17,880 bases of DNA, taken from Acidobacteriota bacterium (GTDB lineage: Bacteria > Acidobacteriota > Vicinamibacteria > Vicinamibacterales > UBA8438). The stretch spans positions 1-17,880 of the forward strand of contig WTGR01000778.1 in assembly GCA_011523485.1 (NCBI GenBank), given 5' to 3'. Below the pieces are notes generated by a model that had not been told where the DNA came from, ran no database searches, and saw only the letters and a program-made list of their open reading frames with translations. Position numbers and translations under genes: made by a program. Shown here in pieces: positions 8,171-14,819 of the stretch. Position 1 is the first letter of the stretch, and each line of letters starts with the position of its first letter.

Positions 8171-8340
8171 ACCGCCTCGTGCAGACCGTTTCTCCCCGGT
8201 GCACGGGTCCTCCCCGCGTCCTACCACGTCCACCGCACTCCGGATGGGGCTACGAGCCGGCCGATCGCGTCCCTGGCGACCGGCAAGAGAGGCGAGTTGT
8301 CGTGGATCGCCGTCCGGGCAGGCGCCGCCGACCGGACTGC

Positions 8341-8346
8341 TATGAT
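8341..8346 (+). promoter_or_regulatory. -10-like box before PQQ dehydrogenase
   Basis: TATGAT stands eight bases before the ATG at 8355, with no Shine-Dalgarno between and no good -35 hexamer. It predicts a message starting at or within a few bases of the ATG. Confidence 0.4.
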
Positions 8347-8354
8347 CCCGCCGC

Positions 8355-10103
8355 ATGTTCCTGTCGATGCGCACGCGGATCGCCGCCCGACTGGCCCCGG
8401 ACCGCGCCCGCCGGGCAGCGCGTCTGGCGGTCGTCGGCTGTCTCGCGAGCGGCCTGGCCGCGACGGCCGCGCCGGTGGCGTCCGCGCAGGACCTGCCGCG
8501 CGCCGTGCCGGGCGTTCCCATGGTCATTCCGGTGACCGACGAGCGCCTGCTGGATCCGGAACCCGAGAGCTGGCTCATGTACCGGCGGACCTACGACGGA
8601 TGGGGATTCAGTCCGCTGAGCCAGATCGACAACTCCAACGTCGCGGATCTGGCGCCGGCCTGGACGTTCACGACCGGCGCCAACGACGGGGTCCCGCAGT
8701 CGCCGCCGATCGTCAACGGCCGGATGATGTTCGTCACGACGGCCGAGCAGGTGATCGCGCTCGATGCGCAGACGGGGAACCTGGTGTGGCGCTACCGGCA
8801 TCCGCTGCCCGCCGACGTGCGGCGCCCCCATGCCACCAATCGGGGCGTGGCGCTGTACGGCGACAGGGTCTACGTGGGCACGCTCGACGCGCGCGTCGTG
8901 GCGCTCGACGCGGCGACCGGCCGGGTCGTCTGGAAGCGGGTGATCGCCAACTACCGGCGCACCTACTACATCACCATGGCGCCGCTGGCGGTGAACGGCA
9001 TGGTCATGGTCGGCACTTCCGGCGGCGAGCACGGCGTCCGCGGGTTCGTCGTCGCGCTCGATGCGGGCAGCGGCGACGAGGTCTGGAGGCGGTACACGGT
9101 CCCGGCGCCGGGCGAGCCGGGCGCCGAGACCTGGTCGGGCGATTCGTGGCAGACCGGCGGGGGCCCGGTCTGGATAACCGGCAACTACGATCCGGCGCTC
9201 GGCATCACCTACTGGGGAGTCGGCAACGGCGGCCCCTGGATGGGCGACGCGCGTCCCGGCGACAACCTCTACACGAACTCGACCATCGCGCTCGACGCCG
9301 CCACCGGCGCGCTGCTGAACCACCACCAGTATCACTGGAACGGGTCCTGGGACTGGGACGAAGCCAACGCGCCCCTGCTCGTGGACATCGAACGCGGCGG
9401 GCGGACGATTCCCGCCCTCGCGCACCCCGGACGAAACGGATACCTGTGGCTGCTGGATCGGAGCGATGGCGGCATGCGGTTCCTGGAAGCGCAGCCGTTC
9501 GTGCATCAGAACGTGTTCACGAGCGTGGATCCGTTCACCGGCCGTCCGGAGTACGACAGCGCGCGCAAGCCCGGCATCGGAAAGCGCGTCGACTTCTGCC
9601 CCTCGTATGCGGGAGGCCGGGACTGGCGGCCCGACGCGTTCAGTCCCCGGACCGGCCTGCTCTACGTTCCCGCCGTCGACAACCTCTGCTCGTCCATGGA
9701 AGGTCGCGCCGTCGAATACCGTCCGGGCCGGCCCTACACAGGTGCGAGCGCCAATGTGTACAGGCGGGACGGGACCGACCACGTGGGCGAGCTGCAGGCG
9801 TGGGATCTCGATACGGGAGAGCGGGTGTGGACCCACGAGCTGCAGGCCCGCGCCGGTTCCGTGCTGGCGACCGCCGGCGACGTGGTCTTTCTTGCCGACA
9901 GCGGCGGGGTCTTGCGGGCCTTCGACGCCTTGGCGGGCGAGCCGCTGTGGCGCTATGCCGTGCAGGGGTACCTGGTGCGGTCGGTGGTGACGTCGTACGC
10001 GGTCGGCGGCGTGCAGTACGTCGCCCTGCAGCTCTCGCCGCGCGGCGGCGCTTCGGACGCCGGCAGCATGGTCGCGGCGTTCGCAATCGATTGCCAGTGC
10101 TGA
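8355..10103 (+). CDS. PQQ-dependent alcohol dehydrogenase-like quinoprotein
   Basis: A 582-residue periplasmic enzyme of the methanol/alcohol dehydrogenase family with an eight-bladed propeller. A long, arginine-rich signal peptide ends near ASA-QD (about residue 44). Propeller repeats with AxDAxTGxxxW recur throughout (for example ALDAQTGNLVWRY and ALDAATGRVVWKR). By comparison with methanol dehydrogenase, metal ligands are Glu225 (GTSGGEHGVRG) and Asn291 (GVGNGGPW), and the catalytic base is Asp333 in SWDWDEANAP. Asp335, two residues on, is the position that marks lanthanide enzymes such as XoxF. The vicinal Cys-Cys of classical enzymes is absent: HPLPADVRRPHATNRG occupies that site. There is no C-terminal cytochrome domain, so an outside electron acceptor is needed. 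The substrate is unknown. The gene stands alone, divergent from gap. Confidence 0.9.
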   Translation: MFLSMRTRIAARLAPDRARRAARLAVVGCLASGLAATAAPVASAQDLPRAVPGVPMVIPVTDERLLDPEPESWLMYRRTYDGWGFSPLSQIDNSNVADLAPAWTFTTGANDGVPQSPPIVNGRMMFVTTAEQVIALDAQTGNLVWRYRHPLPADVRRPHATNRGVALYGDRVYVGTLDARVVALDAATGRVVWKRVIANYRRTYYITMAPLAVNGMVMVGTSGGEHGVRGFVVALDAGSGDEVWRRYTVPAPGEPGAETWSGDSWQTGGGPVWITGNYDPALGITYWGVGNGGPWMGDARPGDNLYTNSTIALDAATGALLNHHQYHWNGSWDWDEANAPLLVDIERGGRTIPALAHPGRNGYLWLLDRSDGGMRFLEAQPFVHQNVFTSVDPFTGRPEYDSARKPGIGKRVDFCPSYAGGRDWRPDAFSPRTGLLYVPAVDNLCSSMEGRAVEYRPGRPYTGASANVYRRDGTDHVGELQAWDLDTGERVWTHELQARAGSVLATAGDVVFLADSGGVLRAFDALAGEPLWRYAVQGYLVRSVVTSYAVGGVQYVALQLSPRGGASDAGSMVAAFAIDCQC

Positions 10104-10105
10104 CG

Positions 10106-10141
10106 CGCGGCCGCGGCCGCGGCGGCGTGGTCGCGGCCGCG
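10106..10141. terminator. GC-rich inverted repeat between convergent genes
   Basis: The palindrome CGCGGCCGCG occurs at 10106-10115 and again at 10132-10141 and can form a 10-base-pair stem. It sits between the stop of the PQQ dehydrogenase and the stop of the minus-strand gene at 10162. No T run follows on either strand, so it is a possible bidirectional transcription stop or RNA stabiliser rather than a classic intrinsic terminator. Confidence 0.35.
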
Positions 10142-10161
10142 ATGCGAATGCGGGATCCGGA

Positions 10162-10896
10162 TCAGAAGCCGACCGAGGCGCCGATCCGGCCGCCGCCCGG
10201 AAGCGGCTGCAAGTCCAGGTTCCGCGCCGGGGAGTCCGGCCAGAACAGGCTGATCAGCGCGCCGGCGGCGAGCAGGCCGACCCCGCCGTAGCGGAGGTTC
10301 TTGCGGTCGCTGAACCGTTCCTCGACGTACGAGGCCGGCGTGAAGTCACCGTCGTACACCACGAGCCCGTTGGCGTCGAGGATCCGGATCGTGGCGGCCT
10401 GACCGGCGTCGAAGCCCTCCCGGTGGCCGGCCACCAGCCCCTCGAAGCGGCCGAGATCGTAACCGTCGGTGAGGCCGAAGCCGTACTGGTCCGCCAGCTC
10501 CTGCGCGTCGACGACGCAACGGGCGGCGCCGGCCGGACATCCGTAGCCCGTCCCGAACGCGTCGCCGCGCCGGCGGGTGAGCCGGTAGCTGTGGCCGGGG
10601 TAGCTGCCGGCGCCCAGGTAGACGCTCAGGTCGACGCGCCGCGGCGTGTTCCCCGGCGCGAACCGGGACGGCACGTACGCGGGACTGCCCGCGAGCACCA
10701 TGCCGACGCCGGCGCCGACGAGCGCCAGCGTGGTGGCGATCTTCGCCATCGGACGGCCGCGCCCGCCCGCGGCCGGCGTCGGCTCCACCGCGGCCGCGCG
10801 CTGCTCCGCGGACGCGAGGACGTCGCGATCCTCACCGCTCGCCGGCAGTGGCGTCACGGCGAGCAACAGCAGCCCCACGGCGACGTTTCTCTGCAT
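10162..10896 (-). CDS. Envelope protein of unknown function with GX3 repeat
   Basis: I do not recognise this 244-residue protein. It has an N-terminal signal sequence (NVAVGLLLLAVTPLPASG, residues 4-21), a first hydrophobic segment at about 53-71 (IATTLALVGAGVGMVLAG), a Cys pair at 120 and 127 that could form a disulfide, and a second hydrophobic segment at about 203-219 (GGVGLLAAGALISLFW). Between them, residues 145-165 hold six glycines at exact four-residue spacing (GYDLGRFEGLVAGHREGFDAG), which suggests a tightly packed helix. The C terminus ends GGRIGASVGF. Signal and membrane segments place it in the envelope. It converges on the PQQ dehydrogenase and diverges from waaA; no functional link is shown. 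The ATG lies six bases behind a TAGAAT box. Confidence 0.7.
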   Translation of the reverse strand: MQRNVAVGLLLLAVTPLPASGEDRDVLASAEQRAAAVEPTPAAGGRGRPMAKIATTLALVGAGVGMVLAGSPAYVPSRFAPGNTPRRVDLSVYLGAGSYPGHSYRLTRRRGDAFGTGYGCPAGAARCVVDAQELADQYGFGLTDGYDLGRFEGLVAGHREGFDAGQAATIRILDANGLVVYDGDFTPASYVEERFSDRKNLRYGGVGLLAAGALISLFWPDSPARNLDLQPLPGGGRIGASVGF

Positions 10897-10902
10897 CGAC
10901 GG

Positions 10903-10908
10903 ATTCTA
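10903..10908 (-). promoter_or_regulatory. -10-like box before the GX3-repeat gene
   Basis: TAGAAT on the minus strand is followed by CC and ends six bases before the ATG at 10896, predicting a leaderless message. No Shine-Dalgarno is present. The -35 region is weak (CTGCCG at a 17-base spacing). Confidence 0.45.
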
Positions 10909-10962
10909 CCGTCAGGCCGCCGTACGGCAGTCTGCCGGCGCCCTCGCGAGCGACGGCCGTGC

Positions 10963-10968
10963 TAAGGT
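10963..10968 (+). promoter_or_regulatory. -10-like box upstream of waaA
   Basis: TAAGGT, in the context GCTAAGGTCC, resembles the start-proximal boxes elsewhere in the window. Here the waaA ATG is 48 bases downstream, and a six-codon frame beginning with GTG at 10977 lies eight bases after the box. Confidence 0.3.
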
Positions 10969-11016
10969 CCGACTCCGTGCACTTCGAACGCGAGTGACCC
11001 GGCTCCGCCGACCTCG

Positions 11017-12342
11017 ATGCATCTGGTCTACACCGTCCTGCTGTTCGTCTACTTCCTGGCCGTTCTGCCGGCGACGGCGTACGGGATATGGCGCCGGGGC
11101 AGGGAGCCGGGCAGTCTGCGCGAGCGGTTCGGCCGCCTGCCGGCCGCGGTCAATCCCGACCGCCGGCCGTCGGTGTGGGTGCACGCGGTCTCCGTCGGCG
11201 AGGCGCTCGCGGCGCGGCCGCTGCTGCGGGCGCTGCGGGCCGTGTACCCGGCGCACCGGCTCGTCCTGTCCACGACCACCGCGACCGGACAGCGGGTGGC
11301 CCGCGGCTTCGGGCGCGACGCCGACGCCGTGTGCTACGCGCCGTTCGATTTCCCGTGGTTCGTGAATCGCGCCCTCGACCGCATCGCGCCGGCGCTGTTC
11401 CTGGTCGTCGACACCGAGATCTGGCCCAATCTGCTCCGGGCCTGCCGGCGGCGCGGGGTGGGCGCGCTGATCGTCAACGGCCGGCTGTCCGAACGTTCGT
11501 TCCGGCGCTATCGTCTCGTCCGCGGCGGGATGCGGCGCGTGCTGGCCGACGTGGGGCGCGTCTGCGCCCAGACCGAGGAATGGGCGCGCATGTTCGTGGC
11601 CATCGGGGCGGACCCGGACCGCGTCACGGTCACCGGCAGCCTGAAGTTCGACGCGGCCGGCGGTCCGGCCGGATCCTCGCCCGACGCCGACGCCGACGCC
11701 GACGCCGGCGACGGCCTGCGGACGGTGTTCGCCTTCGCGCACTCGCGCCCGGTCCTCATCGCCGCGAGCACGTTGCGGGGGGAGGAGGAGCCGGTCCTGC
11801 GGGCGTTCGCGCGCATCCGCCGGACGGCGCCGGACGCGCTGCTGGTGATCGCCCCGCGCCATCCCGAACGGTTCGACGAGGCGCGGGAGACCGCCCGGCG
11901 CGCGGGGTATCGCGTGCGGATGCGGAGCGCGCTGGCGCCCGGCGGCGAACCCGGCGCCGAGGTGGTGATCCTGAACACGCTGGGCGAGCTGGCGCGACTG
12001 TTCGAGATCGCGTCGGCGGTCGTCGTGGGCGGCAGCCTCGTCCCCGCCGGCGGTCACAATCCGATCGAGCCGGCGGCCGCGGGCCGGGCGATCGTCTTCG
12101 GCCCCCACATGGAGAACTTCGCCGACGTGGCGCGCGAGCTCGTGGCGGGCGGCGCGGCGATCCAGGTGCCGGACGCGGATGCGCTGGAGGAGACGCTGGC
12201 GGATCTGATGCGGGACGGCGCGCGGCGGTCACGGCTGGGAGACGCGGCGCGGGCCGTCGTCCAGCGGAACCGGGGGGCGACGCGGCGCACGATCGCGGCG
12301 GCGGCGGAGCTGCTGCCGCCGGAGGACCGCGAATCGACGTGA
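11017..12342 (+). CDS. waaA: Kdo transferase (3-deoxy-D-manno-octulosonate transferase)
   Basis: A 441-residue membrane-anchored glycosyltransferase that adds Kdo from CMP-Kdo to the lipid A precursor at the cytoplasmic face of the inner membrane. The N-terminal anchor is residues 1-22. The catalytic base is Glu62 in HAVSVGEA, matching E. coli Glu60. Other signatures are LSTTTATGQ, LVVDTEIWPNLL, NGRLSERSF, VTGSLKFD, and in the C-terminal Rossmann domain VIAPRHPER and GGSLVPAGGHNPIEPAA. Residues about 223-230 are an Asp-Ala repeat from four GACGCC hexamers, in the linker between the two domains. No Shine-Dalgarno precedes the ATG. It heads the lipid A/core genes and converges on the small minus-strand gene at 12348, with five bases between stops. 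Confidence 0.96.
   Translation: MHLVYTVLLFVYFLAVLPATAYGIWRRGREPGSLRERFGRLPAAVNPDRRPSVWVHAVSVGEALAARPLLRALRAVYPAHRLVLSTTTATGQRVARGFGRDADAVCYAPFDFPWFVNRALDRIAPALFLVVDTEIWPNLLRACRRRGVGALIVNGRLSERSFRRYRLVRGGMRRVLADVGRVCAQTEEWARMFVAIGADPDRVTVTGSLKFDAAGGPAGSSPDADADADAGDGLRTVFAFAHSRPVLIAASTLRGEEEPVLRAFARIRRTAPDALLVIAPRHPERFDEARETARRAGYRVRMRSALAPGGEPGAEVVILNTLGELARLFEIASAVVVGGSLVPAGGHNPIEPAAAGRAIVFGPHMENFADVARELVAGGAAIQVPDADALEETLADLMRDGARRSRLGDAARAVVQRNRGATRRTIAAAAELLPPEDREST
11683..11706 (+). repeat. Hexanucleotide repeat in waaA
   Basis: Four perfect GACGCC copies encode Asp-Ala repeated four times in the interdomain region. As the unit is six bases, a change in copy number keeps the frame. Confidence 0.8.
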
Positions 12343-12347
12343 GCTCC

Positions 12348-12632
12348 TCAACCGACCAATCGCAGGATCGCCAGCAGGCCGCCGAGGATGGCCAGCGTCT
12401 GGACGAGCATGGCCCGGTAGATTCTGGCTTCCGCGGCCGAGACCGTTGCCGCGGTGTGCTCTTGCAGGTTCTCGACGGTAGCGTCGAAGTGCTCCGTCGA
12501 GACGTGCTTGTGCTGATCCGCCGCACCGATTGCACTGACGATCGCGTCGGCGTGCTGTCGCGTGATTCCTGCTTCGGTCAGCGAGCGGATGATCGCCACG
12601 GCATCGTACATGGGGTGCGCTCTCGTTGACAT
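12348..12632 (-). CDS. Small coiled-coil membrane protein, DUF1640-like
   Basis: A 94-residue protein. The ATG at 12632 (MSTRAHPMYDAVAII) is preferred over an upstream proline-rich extension that would overlap the lpxK start. The N-terminal part, YDAVAIIRSLTEAGITRQHADAIV, resembles the opening of DUF1640/CCDC90-like proteins, which have a short helical domain, a coiled coil and one C-terminal membrane helix. Here residues about 45-72 are a polar helix and 75-92 a hydrophobic segment (MLVQTLAILGGLLAILRL). The function is unknown in bacteria; relatives may act as membrane-tethered scaffolds. It is inverted inside the lipid A cluster, between waaA and lpxK. The family call rests on pattern resemblance only. 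Confidence 0.65.
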   Translation of the reverse strand: MSTRAHPMYDAVAIIRSLTEAGITRQHADAIVSAIGAADQHKHVSTEHFDATVENLQEHTAATVSAAEARIYRAMLVQTLAILGGLLAILRLVG

Positions 12633-12646
12633 TGCGTGATTCTCTG

Positions 12647-12652
12647 ATTGTA
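12647..12652 (-). promoter_or_regulatory. -10-like box before the DUF1640-like gene
   Basis: TACAAT on the minus strand lies 14 bases before the ATG at 12632, predicting a leader of only a few bases. The -35 region (about 12670-12675) is not consensus. The element lies within the 5' region of lpxK, so the two divergent genes may share or compete for this short control region. Confidence 0.4.
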
Positions 12653-12696
12653 GTGTGTCCGCCGAGCGCCGCGGCGGAGGCGGGGGGGCGCCGAGC

Positions 12697-13800
12697 ATGC
12701 TGAGTGCTCTCTACGCGCGCGGGGCGGCGTGGCGCCGGCAGTGGTACGCGCGGCCCGGCGCGCGGCGCAAGCTGTCGCGGCCCGTCGTCAGCGTGGGCGC
12801 GCTGGCCGCCGGCGGCAGCGGCAAGACGCCGGTGGCGGCCCTGGTCGCCGAGCTGCTGCGCGACGCCGGCGAGCGCCCGGCGGTCCTGAGCCGGGGCTAC
12901 GGGCGGCGGGTTCGCACCCGCGGGGTCGTCGTGGTGCGCGATCCGGACCGGGTGCGCGCCGGCATCGACACGGCCGGCGACGAGCCGCGCATGCTCGCCG
13001 AGCGCCTCGACGGCGTGTCCGTGCTGGTGAGCCGCGACCGCTACCGGGCGGGGCGCCTGGCCGAGACGCGGCTGGGCGCGACCGTGCACGTGCTCGACGA
13101 CGGATTCCAGCATCTGCCGCTCGCCCGCGACCTGGATCTGGTGCTCGTGCGCGCCGAGGATCTCGATCAGCCGACGTTCCCCGCGGGACGCCTGCGCGAG
13201 CACCCGGCGACGGCGCGCCTGGCCGACGCCCTCGTCGTCGACGCGGCGGACGTGGACGCGGCCGGCGCCGTGGCCGGCCGGCTCGGCGCGCGCACCTGGT
13301 TCCTGCTGCGCCGCTCGCTCGGGGCTCCCCGGCCTGTCGTGCGCCGGGCGGCGGACGGGACCGCGGCCGCCGCGAGTGCGGGCGGCGGCGAGTCGCGTGG
13401 CCCGGCGAGTGCGGGCGGCGGCGGGTCGCGCGGCCCCGCGGGGGGCGGCGGCGGCATCGGCCAGGCAGCGGGGCCGGTGCTCGCGGTGGCGGGCATCGCC
13501 GCGCCGGAACGCTTCCGCGACGCGCTGGCCGCCGCCGGTTTCGAGGTTGCCGGCCTGCTCGCGTTCGCGGATCACCATCCGTTCACCCCGGCCGACGTGC
13601 GCCGGATCGCGGCGCAGGCCGCCGCGCACGGCGCGGGCCTGGTGCTGACCACCGAGAAGGACGCCGTGCGGCTTGCACCGTTCGCCCCGTTCGACTTCGC
13701 CGCCGCCGCGGCGCCGTTGCGCGTCGCGGTGGAGCCGGCCGGCCGTTTCCGCACGTGGCTGCTCGAGCGCGTCGCCGCGGCGGCGGGAGACGGCGGGTGA
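12697..13800 (+). CDS. lpxK: Tetraacyldisaccharide 4'-kinase
   Basis: A 367-residue inner-membrane-associated kinase that phosphorylates the 4' position of the lipid A disaccharide using ATP. The Walker A loop is [13 protein letters not shown] (34-46), followed by VLSRGYGRR (63-71), [10 protein letters not shown] (91-100) and the catalytic LDDGFQHL (133-140); [10 protein letters not shown] and AGIAAPERF are late family landmarks. Residues about 221-256 are a Gly/Ser/Ala insertion made of 33-base repeats, between the kinase core and the C-terminal part. The ATG at 12697 gives the usual family N terminus; a GTG at 12655 would add 14 residues, rich in Gly and Arg. It overlaps the downstream acyltransferase start by four bases. 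Confidence 0.95.
   Translation: MLSALYARGAAWRRQWYARPGARRKLSRPVVSVGALAAGGSGKTPVAALVAELLRDAGERPAVLSRGYGRRVRTRGVVVVRDPDRVRAGIDTAGDEPRMLAERLDGVSVLVSRDRYRAGRLAETRLGATVHVLDDGFQHLPLARDLDLVLVRAEDLDQPTFPAGRLREHPATARLADALVVDAADVDAAGAVAGRLGARTWFLLRRSLGAPRPVVRRAADGTAAAASAGGGESRGPASAGGGGSRGPAGGGGGIGQAAGPVLAVAGIAAPERFRDALAAAGFEVAGLLAFADHHPFTPADVRRIAAQAAAHGAGLVLTTEKDAVRLAPFAPFDFAAAAAPLRVAVEPAGRFRTWLLERVAAAAGDGG
13372..13437 (+). repeat. Two 33-base tandem repeats in lpxK
   Basis: Copies 13372-13404 and 13405-13437 differ at only a few bases and encode [11 protein letters not shown] and [12 protein letters not shown] further GGGGG run follows. The unit is a multiple of three, so expansion keeps the reading frame. 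Confidence 0.85.
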
Positions 13801-14732
13801 GCGCCTCGATCCGCCACCGCCTGGAGTACGCCGCGGTCCTCGGGATCCGGGCGCTGGCGAGGACGCTCCCGCGGCGGGTCAGCCTGGCCGCGGGCGGGGC
13901 GCTCGGGGCCCTCTTTCACCGTCTCCACGGTGCGCGCCGGGAGCTGGCGGTGGCCAACCTGCGCGCGGCGTTTCCGGCACGGACGGAGGCGGAGTGCCGG
14001 GACGTGCTGCGCGCGACCTTCGCGCAGCTCGGCCGCCACGTCGTCGACTTTCTCTGCTTCGACGCGATGAGCCTGGAGCAGATGCTGCCGCTGGTCGAGA
14101 TCGAGGGGGCCGAGCACGTCCGGCGCGCGACCGCCCGCGGCCGCGGCGTGATGTACTTCGCCGGCCACTTCGGAAGCTGGGAACTGCAGATCATGGTGCA
14201 CGCGCTGCGCTTCCAGCCCATCGTGATGGTGGCGCGCACCCTGGACAACCCGCTGCTCGAGGGGCTGATCGAGCGGATTCGCACCCGCGTGGGCACGCGC
14301 GTGCTGCCGCGGCAGGGCGCGCTGCGCGAGCTGCTCCGCGAGCTCCGCCGCGGCGGCTCGGTCGGGATGATGATCGACCAGCACATCCAGGACCGCAGCG
14401 CCGTCGACGTCGATTTCTTCGGCCGCCCCGCCTCGACGACGTCCGCCATCGCATCGCTCGCGCTGCACACCGGCGCGGCCATCGTGCCGGTCTTCGCCCT
14501 CCCGCTGCCGGGCAACCGCTACCGGCTGATCTACGAGGCGCCGATCGTCCCGCCGGACGCCGGCGACCCGGACGCGGTCCGCATCTGCACGCAGCGCTGC
14601 ACGGACCTGCTGGAGCGGTACGTCCGGCGCGACCCGCACCTGTGGCTGTGGATGCACCGCCGCTGGCGCGCCCCGGCGCCGGCTGCGCGGTCCCGTTCGG
14701 CGACGGTCCCGGGCCAGGAGTCTGCGCCGTAG
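13797..14732 (+). CDS. Lipid A biosynthesis acyltransferase (LpxL/HtrB family)
   Basis: A 311-residue enzyme that adds a secondary acyl chain from acyl-ACP to Kdo-lipid A on the inner membrane. The catalytic HX4E motif is His124-Glu129 in [11 protein letters not shown]. The order of other segments fits the LPLAT family: [15 protein letters not shown] near 46-60, [15 protein letters not shown], then [24 protein letters not shown] and [31 protein letters not shown] at the C terminus is the usual late signature. The GTG start overlaps the lpxK stop as GTGA, a translational-coupling arrangement. It could be LpxL- or LpxM-like; only one such gene is in the window, so no letter is assigned. A hairpin covers its stop codon. 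Confidence 0.93.
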   Translation: MSASIRHRLEYAAVLGIRALARTLPRRVSLAAGGALGALFHRLHGARRELAVANLRAAFPARTEAECRDVLRATFAQLGRHVVDFLCFDAMSLEQMLPLVEIEGAEHVRRATARGRGVMYFAGHFGSWELQIMVHALRFQPIVMVARTLDNPLLEGLIERIRTRVGTRVLPRQGALRELLRELRRGGSVGMMIDQHIQDRSAVDVDFFGRPASTTSAIASLALHTGAAIVPVFALPLPGNRYRLIYEAPIVPPDAGDPDAVRICTQRCTDLLERYVRRDPHLWLWMHRRWRAPAPAARSRSATVPGQESAP

Positions 14733-14743
14733 AACGGCGTAGA
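14721..14743 (+). other. Hairpin over the acyltransferase stop codon
   Basis: TCTGCGCCGT and ACGGCGTAGA pair over ten positions with one G-T pair and an AGA loop; the TAG stop (14730-14732) is in the stem and loop. No T run follows. It could limit read-through, stabilise the 3' end of the lpxK-acyltransferase message, or be incidental. Confidence 0.4.
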
Positions 14744-14799
14744 CTTCCAGTCAGGCCCGGTCGGGCGGCAATCGGAGCCGCAGGTGACCCATGTCGGGC

Positions 14800-14805
14800 T
14801 AGAAT
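14800..14805 (+). promoter_or_regulatory. -10-like box before rfaE1
   Basis: TAGAAT followed by CC, in the context GGGCTAGAATCCGG, lies 14 bases before the GTG at 14820. The match to the box on the minus strand at 10908-10903 is eight bases (TAGAATCC). No good -35 was found. It suggests that the heptose genes have their own promoter. Confidence 0.45.
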
Positions 14806-14819
14806 CCGGACGTCCTACC

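Larger units (their letters stand above)
8022..8354. other. Divergent intergenic region, gap operon / PQQ dehydrogenase
   Basis: This 333-base region holds no credible gene. It carries the gap-operon promoter (8170-8141, minus), an untranslated leader of about 110 bases before gap, and a TATGAT box (8341-8346, plus) next to the PQQ dehydrogenase start. The rest (about 8171-8340) shows no clear operator or palindrome. It is locally less GC-rich around 8050-8150 than the coding DNA on either side. Confidence 0.6.

Noticed and set aside
8340..9836. 498-codon minus-strand frame opposite the PQQ dehydrogenase
   Set aside because: It is a shadow of the codon pattern of the plus-strand gene; the composition (His, Arg, Val, Pro) is typical of antisense reading.
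10912..12108. 398-codon minus-strand frame opposite waaA
   Set aside because: The plus strand encodes a full WaaA with all signatures, and the antisense product has no domain.
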